From Triangularia verruculosa (lineage: Eukaryota; Ascomycota; Sordariomycetes; Sordariales; Podosporaceae): a stretch of DNA of 64,000 nt. The stretch is taken from positions 62,001-126,000 of the forward strand of contig MU863933.1 of the NCBI GenBank assembly GCA_033296885.1, written 5' to 3'. The position numbers and the translations under genes were made by a program. Positions 46,831 through 58,348 of this stretch are shown in pieces; the stretch's first letter is position 1; the number at the start of each line of letters is the position of its first letter. Under the pieces are notes generated by a model that worked only from the letters and a program-made list of their open reading frames with translations, did not search any database and was not told the origin of the DNA.

Positions 46831-48093
46831 ATGTCGTACAATCCTTACAATCAGGGCCCCTCGGCCGAAGCTGGATATGGCGGCGGATACGGCCAACCCG
46901 TGAGTATTTCCTCTGAATCGCGTCGCAGTATCTTATGTCGGATGTGTCGGATGGTGCCAAAATCATCTTCCTTACCAGCATGGACACATAGATACTTCCT
47001 GGGCGGTCAACGCCAAGCGTGCGCATCCATAGCCTCTGGTTCTGTCATGCTAACTTGTTGCTTTGCTTGGATAGGAACAACATGAGATGCAATCATATGG
47101 ACAGCAGTACGGACAACCGTATGGAGGGCAATCATATGGGCAGCAACCATCTGGCGCACCACAACAACAACCATATGACCCCCCTCAGCAGCAATATGGC
47201 TCATCAGCCTCTGTTCTCACACAAGGCCAATTCCTAGAGCGCGTGTCAGCCATCCGCCAGGAAATCCAGGCCTTGGGCCAGATCATTCGCCGAGTCGAAT
47301 CTCTTCACCATGCCGCCCTGTCTAGCACCGATGGTCAGGCGCAAGCTGAGCTCGACGCCGAGGTCGCCAGGTCACAACTCAAGAACACCGCAATCAAGGA
47401 CCAGATTCAATCACTGAAGACGGATACCGAACGAACCACGGATGGAACCTTTCCCCTCAAGAAGCGCCAGTTTGAGAGCCTCAACACCGACTTCAAGGAG
47501 ACCATTCAAAAGTTCTTGCAGGAGGAGCAAGCCTACAGACAGCGCTATCGTGAGCAGATCATGCGCCAGTACCGAATCGTGAACGAGAATGCCACCGAAG
47601 CTGAGCTGCAGCAGGCTGCTGATGCTAACTGGGGTGATGAGGGTATTTTCCAGACTGCTGTATGTTTTCTTTATGAATCTCTGCGTCCATGGTTCAAACT
47701 GACAATTTCCGTTAGCTCCGCTCCAACCGGTCTGGCCGTGCCTCTGAGGTTCTTGGAAATGTCCGCGCTCGCCACAACGACATGGTCAAAATTGAAAGGT
47801 CCATCAACGAACTTGTTGATCTTCTTGACATCCTGAACCAGCAGATTGTTCAGCAGGGCAACATCATCGAGGACGTGGCGCAAAAGGCTGAGCAGACCAC
47901 CGACCATCTCGGCAATGCCAACACTCAGATTCAGACTGCCGTTAAGAGTGCCCGCAACCGTAGAAAGCTCAAGTGGTGGTGCCTCGGTATCAGCATCTTG
48001 ATTCTGATCATCATCGCTGTCGGTGTGGGTGTTGGTGTGGCCGTCGTGAACAGAAATGCCAGCAACAATAGCGGTGGCGGCGGTGGACAATAA
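46831..48093 (+). CDS. sso1: Plasma-membrane syntaxin (Sso/Psy1-type Qa-SNARE)
   Basis: Exons: 46831-46899, 47075-47659, 47716-48093; 343 residues. Target SNARE for exocytosis. The N-terminal 75 residues are Gln/Tyr/Gly-rich, with repeated GQQ and YGG units, unlike the short acidic tail of many syntaxins. The Habc three-helix bundle runs from LERVSAIRQEIQALGQII to YRIVNENATEAELQQA. The SNARE motif is in exon 3, NDMVKIERSINELVDLLDIL, with the zero-layer Gln in LNQQIVQQGNIIED. A basic RNRRK stop precedes the membrane anchor WWCLGISILILIIIAVGVGV, with a short luminal Gly tail. The 175-nt first intron is long for the window. Confidence 0.94.
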
Positions 48094-49793
48094 AGCTATT
48101 TCGAACCAAAACGGTGCGAAAACGAATCGATAAATGGGTGTCACTGGGTGGTCTTTGCGTTTCTAGCTTTGTCAAAGGAATGGAGTTGGTGCTTGCTCTT
48201 GCTTGTTATGCTGGTCGCGACCGAAAAGAAGTAATGATTCGAGGGGGCACGCGGGTTGGTTATGGAGAGGTAGAGATATTATCCGCTTGTTCTGTCTGGG
48301 TGTTACCGGGTGGGAGTGTTGAATTAGGAGATCTGTCTTCATAATAAATACTCAAAAGAGTAGGGGAGAGAGCAGTCAAGGACAAAAACGGGACCCTGGT
48401 TGTGGTTGGTGGGCGGGGATATTAATGACGGGTTTTTTTGATGGATCATGCTGATGATATCCGTCATGGGGAATCAGGGGTTTTTCCTCAGTCAGAGAGA
48501 TGAGGGTTGTCTCTTGTTTTTTTTTTTTTTTGGTTTTCTATTATCTTGGGAGGGGCTTCGCGCTGTTGGTTGTTTTGAGTAAACTACTATGTAGCAGGTA
48601 CAAAGTACAGAGTACATACGGATTTAATTCATGTCTTTTTTTCCATCGTTCAGATTCATCTAGCCGCCCGTCACATCAGAATGTGGGGCGCAAGACAACA
48701 TCATGTGCTCAGTGTCAACAAAGTTGCGACCACTCCCTCGATCTCTTCGGTTCCATAAGTACCCCTGAGGACGATGTCACCGCCAAGATGCCGTCAGACT
48801 GACCAAAATACACCAACAAAAAAAAAGCATTTCCCGTCGGTCAGGTAATGGAGAAGGAAACAAGGGACCTAGACATACAATGGGTTTTTTACTCTATAGT
48901 AAAGCAATGAAATGGCATAGTCGCGGGGGGTTCTCTGCTAGCGGACATGAATGTTGCGGTAACGCTTTTTCAAGATCAAGAGTCTTCAGGAAGCACCAAA
49001 CAAGGATATTCCAAAGTCGTCGCCCCGGAACCGACCTCGCCATTTGTAGTAGCCCTAAAATTGAACATGATATTTCTTTCGCTGTTCTCTTTTTTTGGTT
49101 TATGAACCTACAACTGACATAAACCAATACGCCTTCTCTCCCCACAAGACAACTATATGTAAACCCAAAAAGGTTTCATGTACGTGTATGCTTTTCACCC
49201 TCCTCATCCCCCTTCCCCCTATTCTAGCCACCCGCCTCAGCCAGAATAGTCGTCAAAACAAAAACAAAAAAGAAGAAAAGAGGAAAAATACCGAATCTTC
49301 CCGCCTATAATAACAACAAGAAAGGAACAATGTTCATGCCCATAACATGATAAAGAAACGAAATAGAATCATTTCCTCCTTGGGCTGCCTTATAAGAGTG
49401 GCGTGGTTGGTCTTTTGTTGTATATTGGGATAGGCAGGGAGTAGTACGCCGACACCCTTCCTACCCTCTCTCCCCATCATCATCGTACACGTATATTATT
49501 CATCCTCAACCCCTTCCATCTACACCCCCAAGACACCTACACTGTCTTTGCCGAGTTGAGACAGACTGTGATACAGCGCAATGATATGAACAAGAAAAAT
49601 ACAAGGAACACGATCGGAACGACATATGCCGTTTATGGGATGTTTGAGTAAACAGTCAGAGTGCAGGTGCGGTGCGTTGATGGGGCGTACCATTCACGGT
49701 TTATTGTGGATCGCAGGTGCTTGTGTCCCACGACGCAACGAAATAGAACCCCCCGCATCTGCTTTCTTCTGACTTCCCTCAGCCCGCAGCCTT
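48094..49793. other. Convergent 3' region, syntaxin / tom70
   Basis: About 1.7 kb. A T homopolymer lies at about 48517-48531. No supported gene. Confidence 0.5.
48517..48531 (+). repeat. T homopolymer
   Basis: Run of about 15 T in non-coding DNA, possibly 3' UTR of the syntaxin gene. Confidence 0.85.
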
Positions 49794-51786
49794 TTACCGC
49801 ATCACACCACCGCCCATGCTCGATAGCTTGTTGGCCAAGTCGGGGTACTTCTCTTGCACTTGGATCTGGGTCCTTGTAGCCTCAGCATAAGAGATCGCGC
49901 TGACCAGCTCTCCCTCGGTTCTGGCAAGCTCCGCCGCCCGTTCAAAGTACTTAAGGGCCTCGGTCACACGGCCTTGCTGAAGAAGCAACTGTGCCATGGT
50001 GGCAACAGCAATGTCGCACTCAGGGTCAACTGTAAGATACAGGGTCAGAAAGACAACGTTAAAAAGTACCTCGGGACATGCAAATCACTTACTTATGAGC
50101 GCCTTCTCGCAGAGCTTCTCCGCTTCACCGAAGTCTTGCTTCCATTGGAAGAGAGCTAGAGACTTGTTGATGAGGGGCAACACGTTCATGGACATTGGCT
50201 TGGTCTCCTTCTCGAGTTCAATCGCCGTGTCAAACTTCTCAATAGCTTCGCTGAACTTGGATTGGTCGAGAAGCAATTCTCCATAGTAATTGTAGACATC
50301 GGGGATTTTGGGGAAGTTCTTGATGCACCGCCGGAAGGTCGCCATCGATGAAGCAATGGAGCCGAGCTTGTATTGGGTCACGCCGAGTTGAATGTGGGAG
50401 AAGATGAAATCGGGATCCAGGTCGATCGACTTCTGATAGTCCTTTTGCGCATCCGCAAACTCTCCCTTGATGAAATGGAGCTGGGCGCGGTGATAGTAGA
50501 TATCCGGGTCTTCTGGGTTCTTGGCCAGGGCGGCTTCGAAGTCGGCTTCGGCCTTCTCAGGGGCACCAAGCTCGAGGTTCATGCTGGCACGCTTGATGTA
50601 GCTCTGCGTCAGCCCAGGGTCGAGCTCGATGCTCTTGGACAGATCGGCCAGAGCCTCCTCATGCTTGCCCTTGAGGCATTGGAATGTGCCGCGCAAGTTG
50701 TGAGCATAGGCCTCGTATTCCCCGAGGTCTCCCAGAGTCAAGGCCTTCTCAAATGCCTCGGCAGCCTGGTCGTACGCTGGCGCAATCTTGCTTTCCATGG
50801 CCTGCAGTCCCTTTTGCAGCTGACCCTTGCCTGTCGACTCATCCAGTTCGATCTCATCCTCCAGTCCGGCTGGCCTTGGCCTGGCTCTGAAAGATTGCAG
50901 ATAGTTGCCCACAAATGTCGCACTCGGCAGTCTGGCTGGCTTGGTCTCGAGAATTTCCTTCGCCTTGGTCTCGGCGAACTTCTTCAAGAGACGCTCGACG
51001 GCCTGCGCACTTTGCTCGTTCCTGAAACCATCGATGATGCAGCTGGCGGTGATGTCGAGAAGGGCCTCGCTGTACTTTCCGAGGTGGTCGTAAGCATTCG
51101 AGCGGCGGTTGAGCGCCTTGATGTACTCGCCGTCGAAGGCAAGAGCGGCCGTGGTGTCATCGACAACCTTTTGCCATTCACTAAGAGCGTTGTGGCAGGC
51201 AGCTCGGTTGCAATAGTAAACTGGGTCTGGCTTGCAGAGGATAGCTTTTGAGTAGAGATCGATGGCCTTGTTGAAATCCTTTTGGTTATATGCCTTGTTG
51301 CCGGCTTCCTTCAGCTTAGCGGCATACTCCTTGCGCTGGGACTCCGAAAGGGCTGTGACGGACTCCTCGTCAATTTCTGGCAGCTCATCGGCGGTCTCTA
51401 CTGTGGCAGTCTTGGGGGCTTCCGCTTGCTTCTCGGAGGCAGGGCTCTTGTCGGCTTCCTTCTCGGCCTGTTTCCGTTTCCTTCGCTCCTTCTTGCTGAG
51501 CTTGGGGGCCGATTCCTATGAGAGAGAAGAGGAGGTCAGTATCCCGGCAGCCGACGACGACAACGACGAGGGGCATCGTCGGGCAGGTGACAGGGTTGCT
51601 CACTTGGTCAGGGCCCTTGACGAAATATAAAACACCAGCACCGGTGACAACGACGGCGACGCCAGCAATTGTATAGACAAGTCCCTTGTGCTCTGAAGCC
51701 CAGTTGGAGAGGCGGTCCCACAACGAGGAATTGCCCGGCACTGTTACAGTGGTCCCCGCGGGTCCTGAAGCAATCGTGGGAGCCAT
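49794..51786 (-). CDS. tom70: TOM70, mitochondrial import receptor
   Basis: Exons: 51786-51604, 51515-50093, 50029-49794; 613 residues. Outer-membrane receptor that takes carrier and other internally targeted precursors from Hsp70/Hsp90. A short N-terminus leads to one membrane anchor, residues 35-56 (GLVYTIAGVAVVVTGAGVLYFV), then a Lys/Glu-rich linker beginning ESAPKLSKKERRKRKQ. TPR units start at LKEAGNKAYNQKDFNKAIDLY and continue with YCNRAACHNALSEWQKVV, ALNRRSNAYDHLGKYSEAL, AHNLRGTFQCLKGKHEEAL, YYHRAQLHFIKGEFADA, YNYYGELLLDQSKFSEAI and MAQLLLQQGRVTEALKYF. The first cluster is the chaperone clamp. The last intron joins KALI to IDPECD in frame. Length and architecture match fungal TOM70. 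Confidence 0.96.
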
Positions 51787-52259
51787 GGCTCTTTTTTGAT
51801 GACAGGGAGCGCTTACTGGAAGGCTGGCTCAGTGGGAGAGAGGATGATACGGGCGATCAAAGCTGCGTGGCACGATAAAAAATGGTATTATGGCCACTCG
51901 ACGGTTGCATGGACGGCCGGATCGTTGATGCAGTTTACTTTGAATACTGCAGAACAAAACCTTGACGTCTCTCCCAGCAGCTGCAACAGCAAGCCATGGA
52001 AGCTTGATCAAAAAATTCGGTCCAGCGCGGCCCGCCAATTGCGATTGTTGCGCCAGCTCCACCAAGCGGTTTTTCCGGCACCTGGCCTCGCACACCTGGG
52101 CTTCTCCCCCTGCCACCTGCCACCCGCTTATTATTGTTGGTCTGATAAGAGATTGGAACGGTGACTTCACTCTTTGCTAATCAGCGTCCAAGCTTCACCC
52201 CACATGCAAGCAGGACTTCTTCAGCAGCTCTCACTGCCTGAGGCATCAACAGTCGTTTG
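51787..52259. promoter_or_regulatory. tom70 upstream region
   Basis: Upstream of the divergent tom70 and aminodeoxychorismate lyase genes; the element at 52260 separates the two promoters. No motif identified. Confidence 0.45.
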
Positions 52260-52567
52260 GACTGTCACGTCCTGGACAAAATAACTAGCACTGCAAAGTG
52301 GGAATATAATATTGAAAGATGATCAAAAGGCCATGAAAGATAGTGAAAAGGCCTTAAAAGATAGTTAAAAGGCTTAAAAGATAGTCAAAAAGCCTTAAAA
52401 GATAGTTAATAGGCCTTGGAAGATATCGTAAATACTTGACAAGATACTTTTACCGTATTAAAAGATAGTAATAAGCTTAAAGAAGATAGTTAATAGGCCT
52501 TTTCTACTATTCTTAAGGTATGATCCTGACTTACAATACCAATTATTTTGTCTATAGCGTGACTGTC
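52260..52567. mobile_element. MITE-like element with 25-bp terminal inverted repeats and internal tandem repeats
   Basis: Left end GACTGTCACG...GACAAAATAA (52260-52284) and the reverse complement of the right end (52543-52567) match at 20 of 25 positions. The 308-bp element has no coding capacity. Its interior is AT-rich and made of about seven degenerate 19-22 bp units with the core AAAGATAGTTAAAAGGCCTT. Near the right end AAGATAGT faces ACTATTCTT and could form a hairpin. Target-site duplications are not clear. Confidence 0.7.
52313..52512. repeat. 21-bp degenerate tandem repeats
   Basis: Core AAAGATAGTTAAAAGGCCTT repeated with substitutions; the first five copies are almost regularly spaced, the rest drift. 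It lies inside the MITE-like element. Confidence 0.9.
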
Positions 52568-52751
52568 AACACAACCACCTACGCTTCATCAGCGTCCCCA
52601 CAGTAACCATCAGGGGCATCGTGAGGGGTTAATGGACTTGTAGCAATTGAGCCTGATGAGAAGCGGATTAAAATTCTTTCTCAAACTGTTCAGCATCAGC
52701 AAGTAGAACCGGGATATATCCAAACACGATCTCGACCATTTTTACACCAAG

Positions 52752-53618
52752 ATGGTCTCCGATTTTCAGATCTTCACGTCCCTTCGCTACGACCCCTCCC
52801 TGCTCCAAGTGCACTCTAATCCAGCCTTCACCCATGCAAACTGGAACTACAACCACGCCTCCCCCTTCTACATGCTAGATTACCATCGCGACCGCATGCT
52901 CCGCGCTGCCTTGCACTGGAAATGGGAATCAGCTATCGAAAGCCTCAGTGGTGAAGCTGGGCTTCAACTCTTGGCAGAGTCCATTACAGCCAACCTCCCA
53001 CGAAAAGACGAGCCAGCCAGAGTTAGAGTGGATGTTTCTGAGGACGGCAAGTTGATTGCAGTTGCCTCTACTATTCTTTCAGTTCCTCTTGCCAGACTTT
53101 TCCCAACAATACTAGACCCTCCTGCCCTGGACTTGTCCTCGGGCACTGTCTTCGAAGTGGTGGTCGACGCAACAGACAACGTCAATCCCTCAGAGTTTAC
53201 ACATTACAAGACTAGCAAAAGACAAGTCTATGATCAGGCGAGGAAACAGGCAGGCATCACATCCCCGGCTATTGCTCGGGAAGTTCTGATCGTGGACAGC
53301 AGAGATGGATCGGTGATGGAAGGATCGATCAGCACACCTTATTTCTTCCGCGAGGGTAGATGGGTCACGCCATTGGTAAACAAGGAAACAAACAAAGACT
53401 GGCATGGGGGACAGGATGGAACGACCAGGAGATGGGCTTTGGAGAGGTATGTTTCATGGGAGGAGAAAGGCCGGGATAAATTCATACTGACAATTGTGCA
53501 CAGGGGCCTTGCTCTTGAGGAGGTTGTTCCAGTTGAGACTTTGGTCAATGGGGAAGATTGTTGGATAAGCAACGGGGTTAGAGGTTTTATTTTTGGAAAA
53601 GTGAAGTTGAGCCCCTGA
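52752..53618 (+). CDS. Class-IV aminotransferase fold, 4-amino-4-deoxychorismate lyase-like
   Basis: Exons: 52752-53446 and 53504-53618; 269 residues. ABZ2-type enzymes release pyruvate from aminodeoxychorismate to give p-aminobenzoate for folate. The start MVSDFQIFTSLRYDPSLLQV, the segment YMLDYHRDRMLRAALHW, YKTSKRQVYDQAR (likely PLP Lys) and EGSISTPYFFREGRWVTP are typical. The 57-nt intron (GTATGT donor, ATACTGAC branch, CACAG acceptor) has no stop and a length divisible by three. Removing it gives RRWALERGLALEEVVPV, the conserved join in relatives. If retained, 19 extra residues would be inserted. The last segment is WISNGVRGFIFGKV. Confidence 0.87.
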   Translation: MVSDFQIFTSLRYDPSLLQVHSNPAFTHANWNYNHASPFYMLDYHRDRMLRAALHWKWESAIESLSGEAGLQLLAESITANLPRKDEPARVRVDVSEDGKLIAVASTILSVPLARLFPTILDPPALDLSSGTVFEVVVDATDNVNPSEFTHYKTSKRQVYDQARKQAGITSPAIAREVLIVDSRDGSVMEGSISTPYFFREGRWVTPLVNKETNKDWHGGQDGTTRRWALERYVSWEEKGRDKFILTIVHRGLALEEVVPVETLVNGEDCWISNGVRGFIFGKVKLSP

Positions 53619-54456
53619 GGTCCCTGTTTGGGGAATGTAGAAACCAACAAGGAGCTCTGGTGAAGCCTGGCTATTCCTTGGGCCATTGGGTCCACAAGTA
53701 TGTCGTGGTTGCTATCACACATTATCGGACGCAATTTGTGCAGGATCTTGAAACAGGCTGAGACTATTGCAACTTCCAGATGGAATCGATTGACGGTCGG
53801 GGCATCAGCGTTCGCAACTTGATTACTTCTCACGTTGGCGTGGCGGCTTGTACCTCTCCACGACGAATGCCCGAAACATTGGGCGTTAGCTGGTCAGAAG
53901 ATCAGTTTACGCATCCCCTACATGGCAAACACCACGGCAGTGGTACACCGCGGCTCTCCGCGGCTTCTGCGTCTTCTTAACACTTGTCGACCCCAGTCTC
54001 GGCCGTTAAAACAAGCCTCCGATGGCAACAGCTTGTCATTGCGCCCTTCCTCGTTTGGTGTCTACGTAATACCCTTTTTACATTTGAGTCACACACGACT
54101 GCAGTTTGCGCACGTTATCAGCATAGCCATCTTGGAGAGGAAAGGACGACAACGGCATTCGACGGCTGACATCAAGGCATCCAACATGTGTGATCTCCTC
54201 CGCGCGAGGGGCACTGCCTTGCTCTTTCCATCCAAAGATCTAGCCAGTCATACATGACAGCATGGACCATATTTGAACAACCGAACCCCCTCTTCGTTTT
54301 CTCATTCATTTCCCGCCCGCACCGCTCATGGTATCGCCATCGTATTTCAGCAACACCACAACTCTCGGCCTTCAACAACTACTTCTCCTTTCCTTGGTAA
54401 CCACAAACTACACCCAACACTCTCTCAACCACCCAAACCAGCACAACCAACACATC
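53619..54456. other. Intergenic, 0.84 kb
   Basis: No supported gene. The last 130 nt form an in-frame upstream extension of the protease frame (possible longer start at 54328). Confidence 0.5.
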
Positions 54457-55996
54457 ATGGAGCCCATCTTCCTTGCCCAGTCCAAGCTCCGCGCTGAGCT
54501 TGGCTTGCACAAGGTCAAAGCTATCCCCAACAGTAACTTCCAGCGTCACGGCACCAAGGCTTACGCCTCTGCCATCAACCGCTATGGCATCCAGCCCACT
54601 AAGCCGGGCCCTCTCACTTCCCGGACGATCCGTGATCCCAGCACCAACTGGACCTCTGGCAAGTTTGCCGCAGAGTCCCTGCGGAAGATGTGGAATTCTC
54701 TTGTTGAGAAGACAGGAGACGACAAGCCGGGAGAAGTTGGAGCTCAAGACCAGCAAGGAGACATGGAATATCTTTGCGAGGTGTTGATCGGCACTCCTCC
54801 TCAGAAGGTCCTCTTGGACTTTGACACTGGATCCGCTGACCTTTGGGTATGCTGCCACGCCCCACCAAATTTCTTCTTCGCTGTGACAGCAACTGACAAT
54901 AACTAATGCAGGTTCGTCCGGATGCCTTCAAGCACGACGAATCCTCCAGCTTTGAGCTACTCAAGCACAAGGACTGGAAGATCCAGTACGGTGATGGCAG
55001 CTCAGCCTCCGGCTTCGTTGGCAACGACACTATTTCCATCGGTGGCCTCGTCATCAAGAAACAAGCAGTCGAGGTGGCCAAGCACGTGTCCGCTCAATTC
55101 AGCCAGGGTGTCATGGGCGGTCTTCTTGGACTGGCTTTCAAACAGATCAACACAGTGCACTCAATCACTGGCCGTGACCCTCAGCCAACACCAGTAGACA
55201 ACATGATCGCAGAGGAAGATATTCCCAAGGAGGCTGAGCTGTTCACCTCGGCCTTTTACAGCTCTCGCGATCTCCAGCCAGAGTCGTTCTATACTTTTGG
55301 CTGGATTGATCAAGATTTAGTTGAGAAGTCTGGAGAGGAGATCGCATGGGCCAAAGTGGACAGCACGGAAGGTTTTTGGCTGTTCGACAGTGCAAGTGCC
55401 AGCATTGATGGTGAAAAGGTCGAACTTTCTGGCAACAAGGCCATTGCCGACACCGGCACGACACTCGCGCTCATTTCGGACCAGGCCTGTGACGCGCTGT
55501 ACAAGAAGATCGATGGAGCTGCCTACAGCGAGCAGTACCAAGGTTATCTCATCCCCAAGTCGGCCAAGGTTGACGATCTCCCGGAGTTGAGCGTCGCTGT
55601 TGGCGAGAAGGAGTTCGTCATCCAGAAGGAGGACCTTATCTTTGCGGACGCCGATGACAGCAACTATTACGGCGGAGTCCAGTCGCGCGGCTCTATGCCG
55701 TTTGATATTCTGGGAGACACCTTCTTGAAGTCGATCTACGCTGTAAGTCTTGACTTACATCCCTTCTATCTATGAATACTGACAGAGTATGTGTCCAGAT
55801 CTGGGACCAGGGCAACAGCCGCTTTGGTGCCGTTCCCAAGATTGAGAAGACGCAGAAGGCTCCTCTTCCCTCCAAGGACGGCGATGGTGCGCAGAAGGTA
55901 ATCTGCCTGCTGGACAAGACCGAGGTGAAGCCCGCTTGCAACAGTGGCTCGACGGGCTCGGCCTTCGTTTGCCCGTCCGAAGGACACGGATGCTAA
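54457..55996 (+). CDS. A1-family aspartic protease (pepsin-like) with extra Cys-containing tail
   Basis: Exons: 54457-54846, 54912-55742, 55799-55996; 472 residues. The propeptide-like region MEPIFLAQSKLRAELGLHKV runs to about residue 100. The catalytic lobes follow, with DFDTGSADLWV (first Asp) and IADTGTTLALIS (second Asp). The flap Tyr is in IQYGDGSSASG, and MPFDILGDTFLKSIYAIWD is the conserved C-lobe end. The exon-3 extension after FGAVPK is unusual: about 50 residues with four Cys (VICLLD, PACNSG, FVCPSE, GHGC). I chose the ATG at 54457 because of its AC-rich leader and context; an in-frame ATG at 54328 adds 43 residues with a weak hydrophobic stretch (LQQLLLLSLV). A standard secretion signal is therefore not certain. 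The cellular location is unknown. Confidence 0.87.
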
Positions 55997-56562
55997 TTTC
56001 AAGGTATTTCTATCTTTGCTGCTGGACAGGTCATGATGTGACAGAAACCAAGGCGATGGCGGATCGTCTTCTGGGGGATGGATGCCGGAGCACCCTAGGG
56101 ACTCCCATTGAGGGTTTTTTGGTAGAGTTAGCTTAGCATGCAATACAAGCAGTGTTTTTGGTTTTTGACATGGTGTCGTTGGCTATTGTCAAGTTTTGAT
56201 ATCAGGTGAACGGCAGATATTTCGAAACTAGAGTCTTTGAGGCGCTGAGGTTGCAGCGGTTACCAGCGGCCCGGGGTCAAACTGAAGCCAAGCTTTGCAG
56301 CGCTCAGGCCCTGGAGGGGTGAGCTGCGACCCCACCCTCCGTGATCGGGGTTGACCTGGCGGGTGGAATGTGGATGCGGGATTGAATTGCTCAGAGGTCT
56401 CCGTCAAAATTATTTTGACTCGTCTCATCAGTCGTTACACGGATCACTCACGCATTTTTAAGGTGAGAGTGACACACGACGGGAGCGGCTCTTCCCGACC
56501 AACGTCCTTTGTGACACTACCTATCAATTTGTCTCTGGAGAAAGCTTCAAAACTAGCCAAAA
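55997..56562. promoter_or_regulatory. Upstream region of homoserine kinase
   Basis: No supported gene. A one-mismatch Gcn4/Cpc1-like TGACTCG lies near 56411-56417, compatible with amino-acid control but weak. Confidence 0.4.
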
Positions 56563-57780
56563 ATGGCCACCCAATCTTTTGTTATCAAAACCCCATGCTC
56601 CTCCGCCAACATCGGCCCGGGCTTCGACGTCATCGGCCTCGCCTTGACGATGTACCTGGAGCTGCACGTCACCGTCGACCCTCCCACAGCTTCCTCTCAG
56701 TCATATCCCCTCAACTGCAGAATCACCTATGAAGGCGAGTGCGAAGGGACAGATGAGATCTCGCTGGATCCCGAGGTGAACCTCATCACCAGGGTGGCGC
56801 TGTATGTTCTCAGATGCCACGAGCAGAGGTCGTTCCCCAAGAACACGCACGTCCACATCAAGAACCCTATCCCGCTAGGCAGGGGGCTGGGGTCGAGCGG
56901 TGCGGCGGTGGTCGCGGGTGTGATGTTGGGCAAGGAGGTGGGCAGGTTGGATCACCTGACGGCCGAGAGGCTGTTTGATTTCTGCTTAATGATTGGTAGG
57001 TTTTGTCTTCTTGAGAGAACCTTGACTGAGGGTATGGTTCGCTGATGAAAATGGGATATCTGTAGAGAGACACCCTGACAATGTCGGCGCGGCGCTGTTT
57101 GGTGGATTCGTCGGGACGTACCTCAAGCCATTGACTCCCGAGGACACGGCCAGGGTTGAGATCCCGCTGAGTGAGGTGTTGCCCGCGCCTCAGGGGGGTG
57201 TCGACACGGGGGCTAGGCCGCCCGAGCCGCCGGTGGGGATCGGGCACCATATCAAGTTCCCGTGGGCGCAGGAGATCAAGGCCGTGGCGATTATTCCCGA
57301 GTTTGAGGTGCCTACTGCCAGGGCGAGACAGGTTTTGCCGGCGCAGTATCCCAGAAATGATGTGGTAAGTTTAAGTGATGCAATGGAAAAAGAAAAAAGG
57401 GTGGGAATGGTGTGGTGCTGATGAGAAATGGACAGACATTCAACCTCCAGAGGATAGCGCTTCTGCCCGTCGCGCTGGGCCAGAGCCCTCCCGACCCGGA
57501 GCTGATCTACCTCGCCATGCAGGACAAGCTGCACCAGCCGTATAGACAGACGCTGATTCCCGGGCTGACGGAGATTGTGGAGAGCATGACGCCCGCCACG
57601 CAGCCGGGTTTGTTGGGTGTGTGCCTGTCCGGCGCCGGGCCGACGATCCTGGCGCTGGCGACGAGCAACTTTGAGGAGATTGCTGGCAAGATCGTCAAGA
57701 AGTTTGAGGAGAACAAGATTGTGTGCAACTGGAAGTTGCTGGAGCCGGCGGAGGGGACGACGGTGGCGAGGACGAAATAG
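56563..57780 (+). CDS. thr1: Homoserine kinase (GHMP family)
   Basis: Exons: 56563-56995, 57066-57364, 57436-57780; 358 residues. Phosphorylates homoserine on the way to threonine and isoleucine. FVIKTPCSSANIGPGFDVIG is the N-terminal GHMP start and NPIPLGRGLGSSGAAVVAG (residues 101-119) the ATP phosphate-binding loop. The first intron interrupts just after FDFCLMI and the join gives ERHPDNVGAALFGGF. The C-terminal motif GLLGVCLSGAGPTILALA is the third GHMP motif. Sizes and order match yeast Thr1. It follows the protease gene on the same strand but with its own promoter region. Confidence 0.96.
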
Positions 57781-58348
57781 ATTTCGGGCTGTGGAAGGGG
57801 TTGATGATGATGAGAATGGCGAGTTTTCTGTAATGAATAAATAAATGGATAGAAGGGGGCATATGTCAAAAAAGGATGAAAAATGATACCCGGTTGAACG
57901 GAATTTACAGTATTTCTTATATTTGGTGTGTGATAGATATGCCGTGAAATCTCAAGCTGGGGTTCTTCAGGGGTAAACTTGTCCAAGAAGCAAGGTGAAC
58001 AATTCGGAAATGCAACCTTCACCGCAGAAGCACCAAAACTTCACTTGACTAGCTTTTATCGCGATTCATAAACAAAATCACTCGCAAAGGCAACACTTAT
58101 AAATCTTCAAGTATGTTAGATCATTGTTTTTTTGTGTGTGTAATATTTCCCAGACCAGCCCCCTATCTAAGAGTTTATCTGTATCTGTACAAGAACTGCC
58201 GCTCAGTTCCAATTATGCAAAGTGGTATTCCCCCCTCCCAAAAACGCCGTTATTAAAAATCCAAACAAAGCAAATATTTCTCGTATGTGTCGTTTCTCGA
58301 GTGTACTTCTCCTCCCCCAAAGTAATGTTGTTGTCGAAACTGGTCTTT
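57781..58348. other. Convergent 3' region
   Basis: AT-rich 3' flanks of homoserine kinase and of the small minus-strand gene; no coding frame supported. Confidence 0.55.

Noticed and set aside
50373..51251. 292-codon open frame antisense to tom70
   Set aside because: Shadow frame; the sense strand has clear TPR units.
56407..56417. Gcn4/Cpc1-type site TGACTCG upstream of homoserine kinase
   Set aside because: One mismatch from TGACTCA and no second site; too weak to call.
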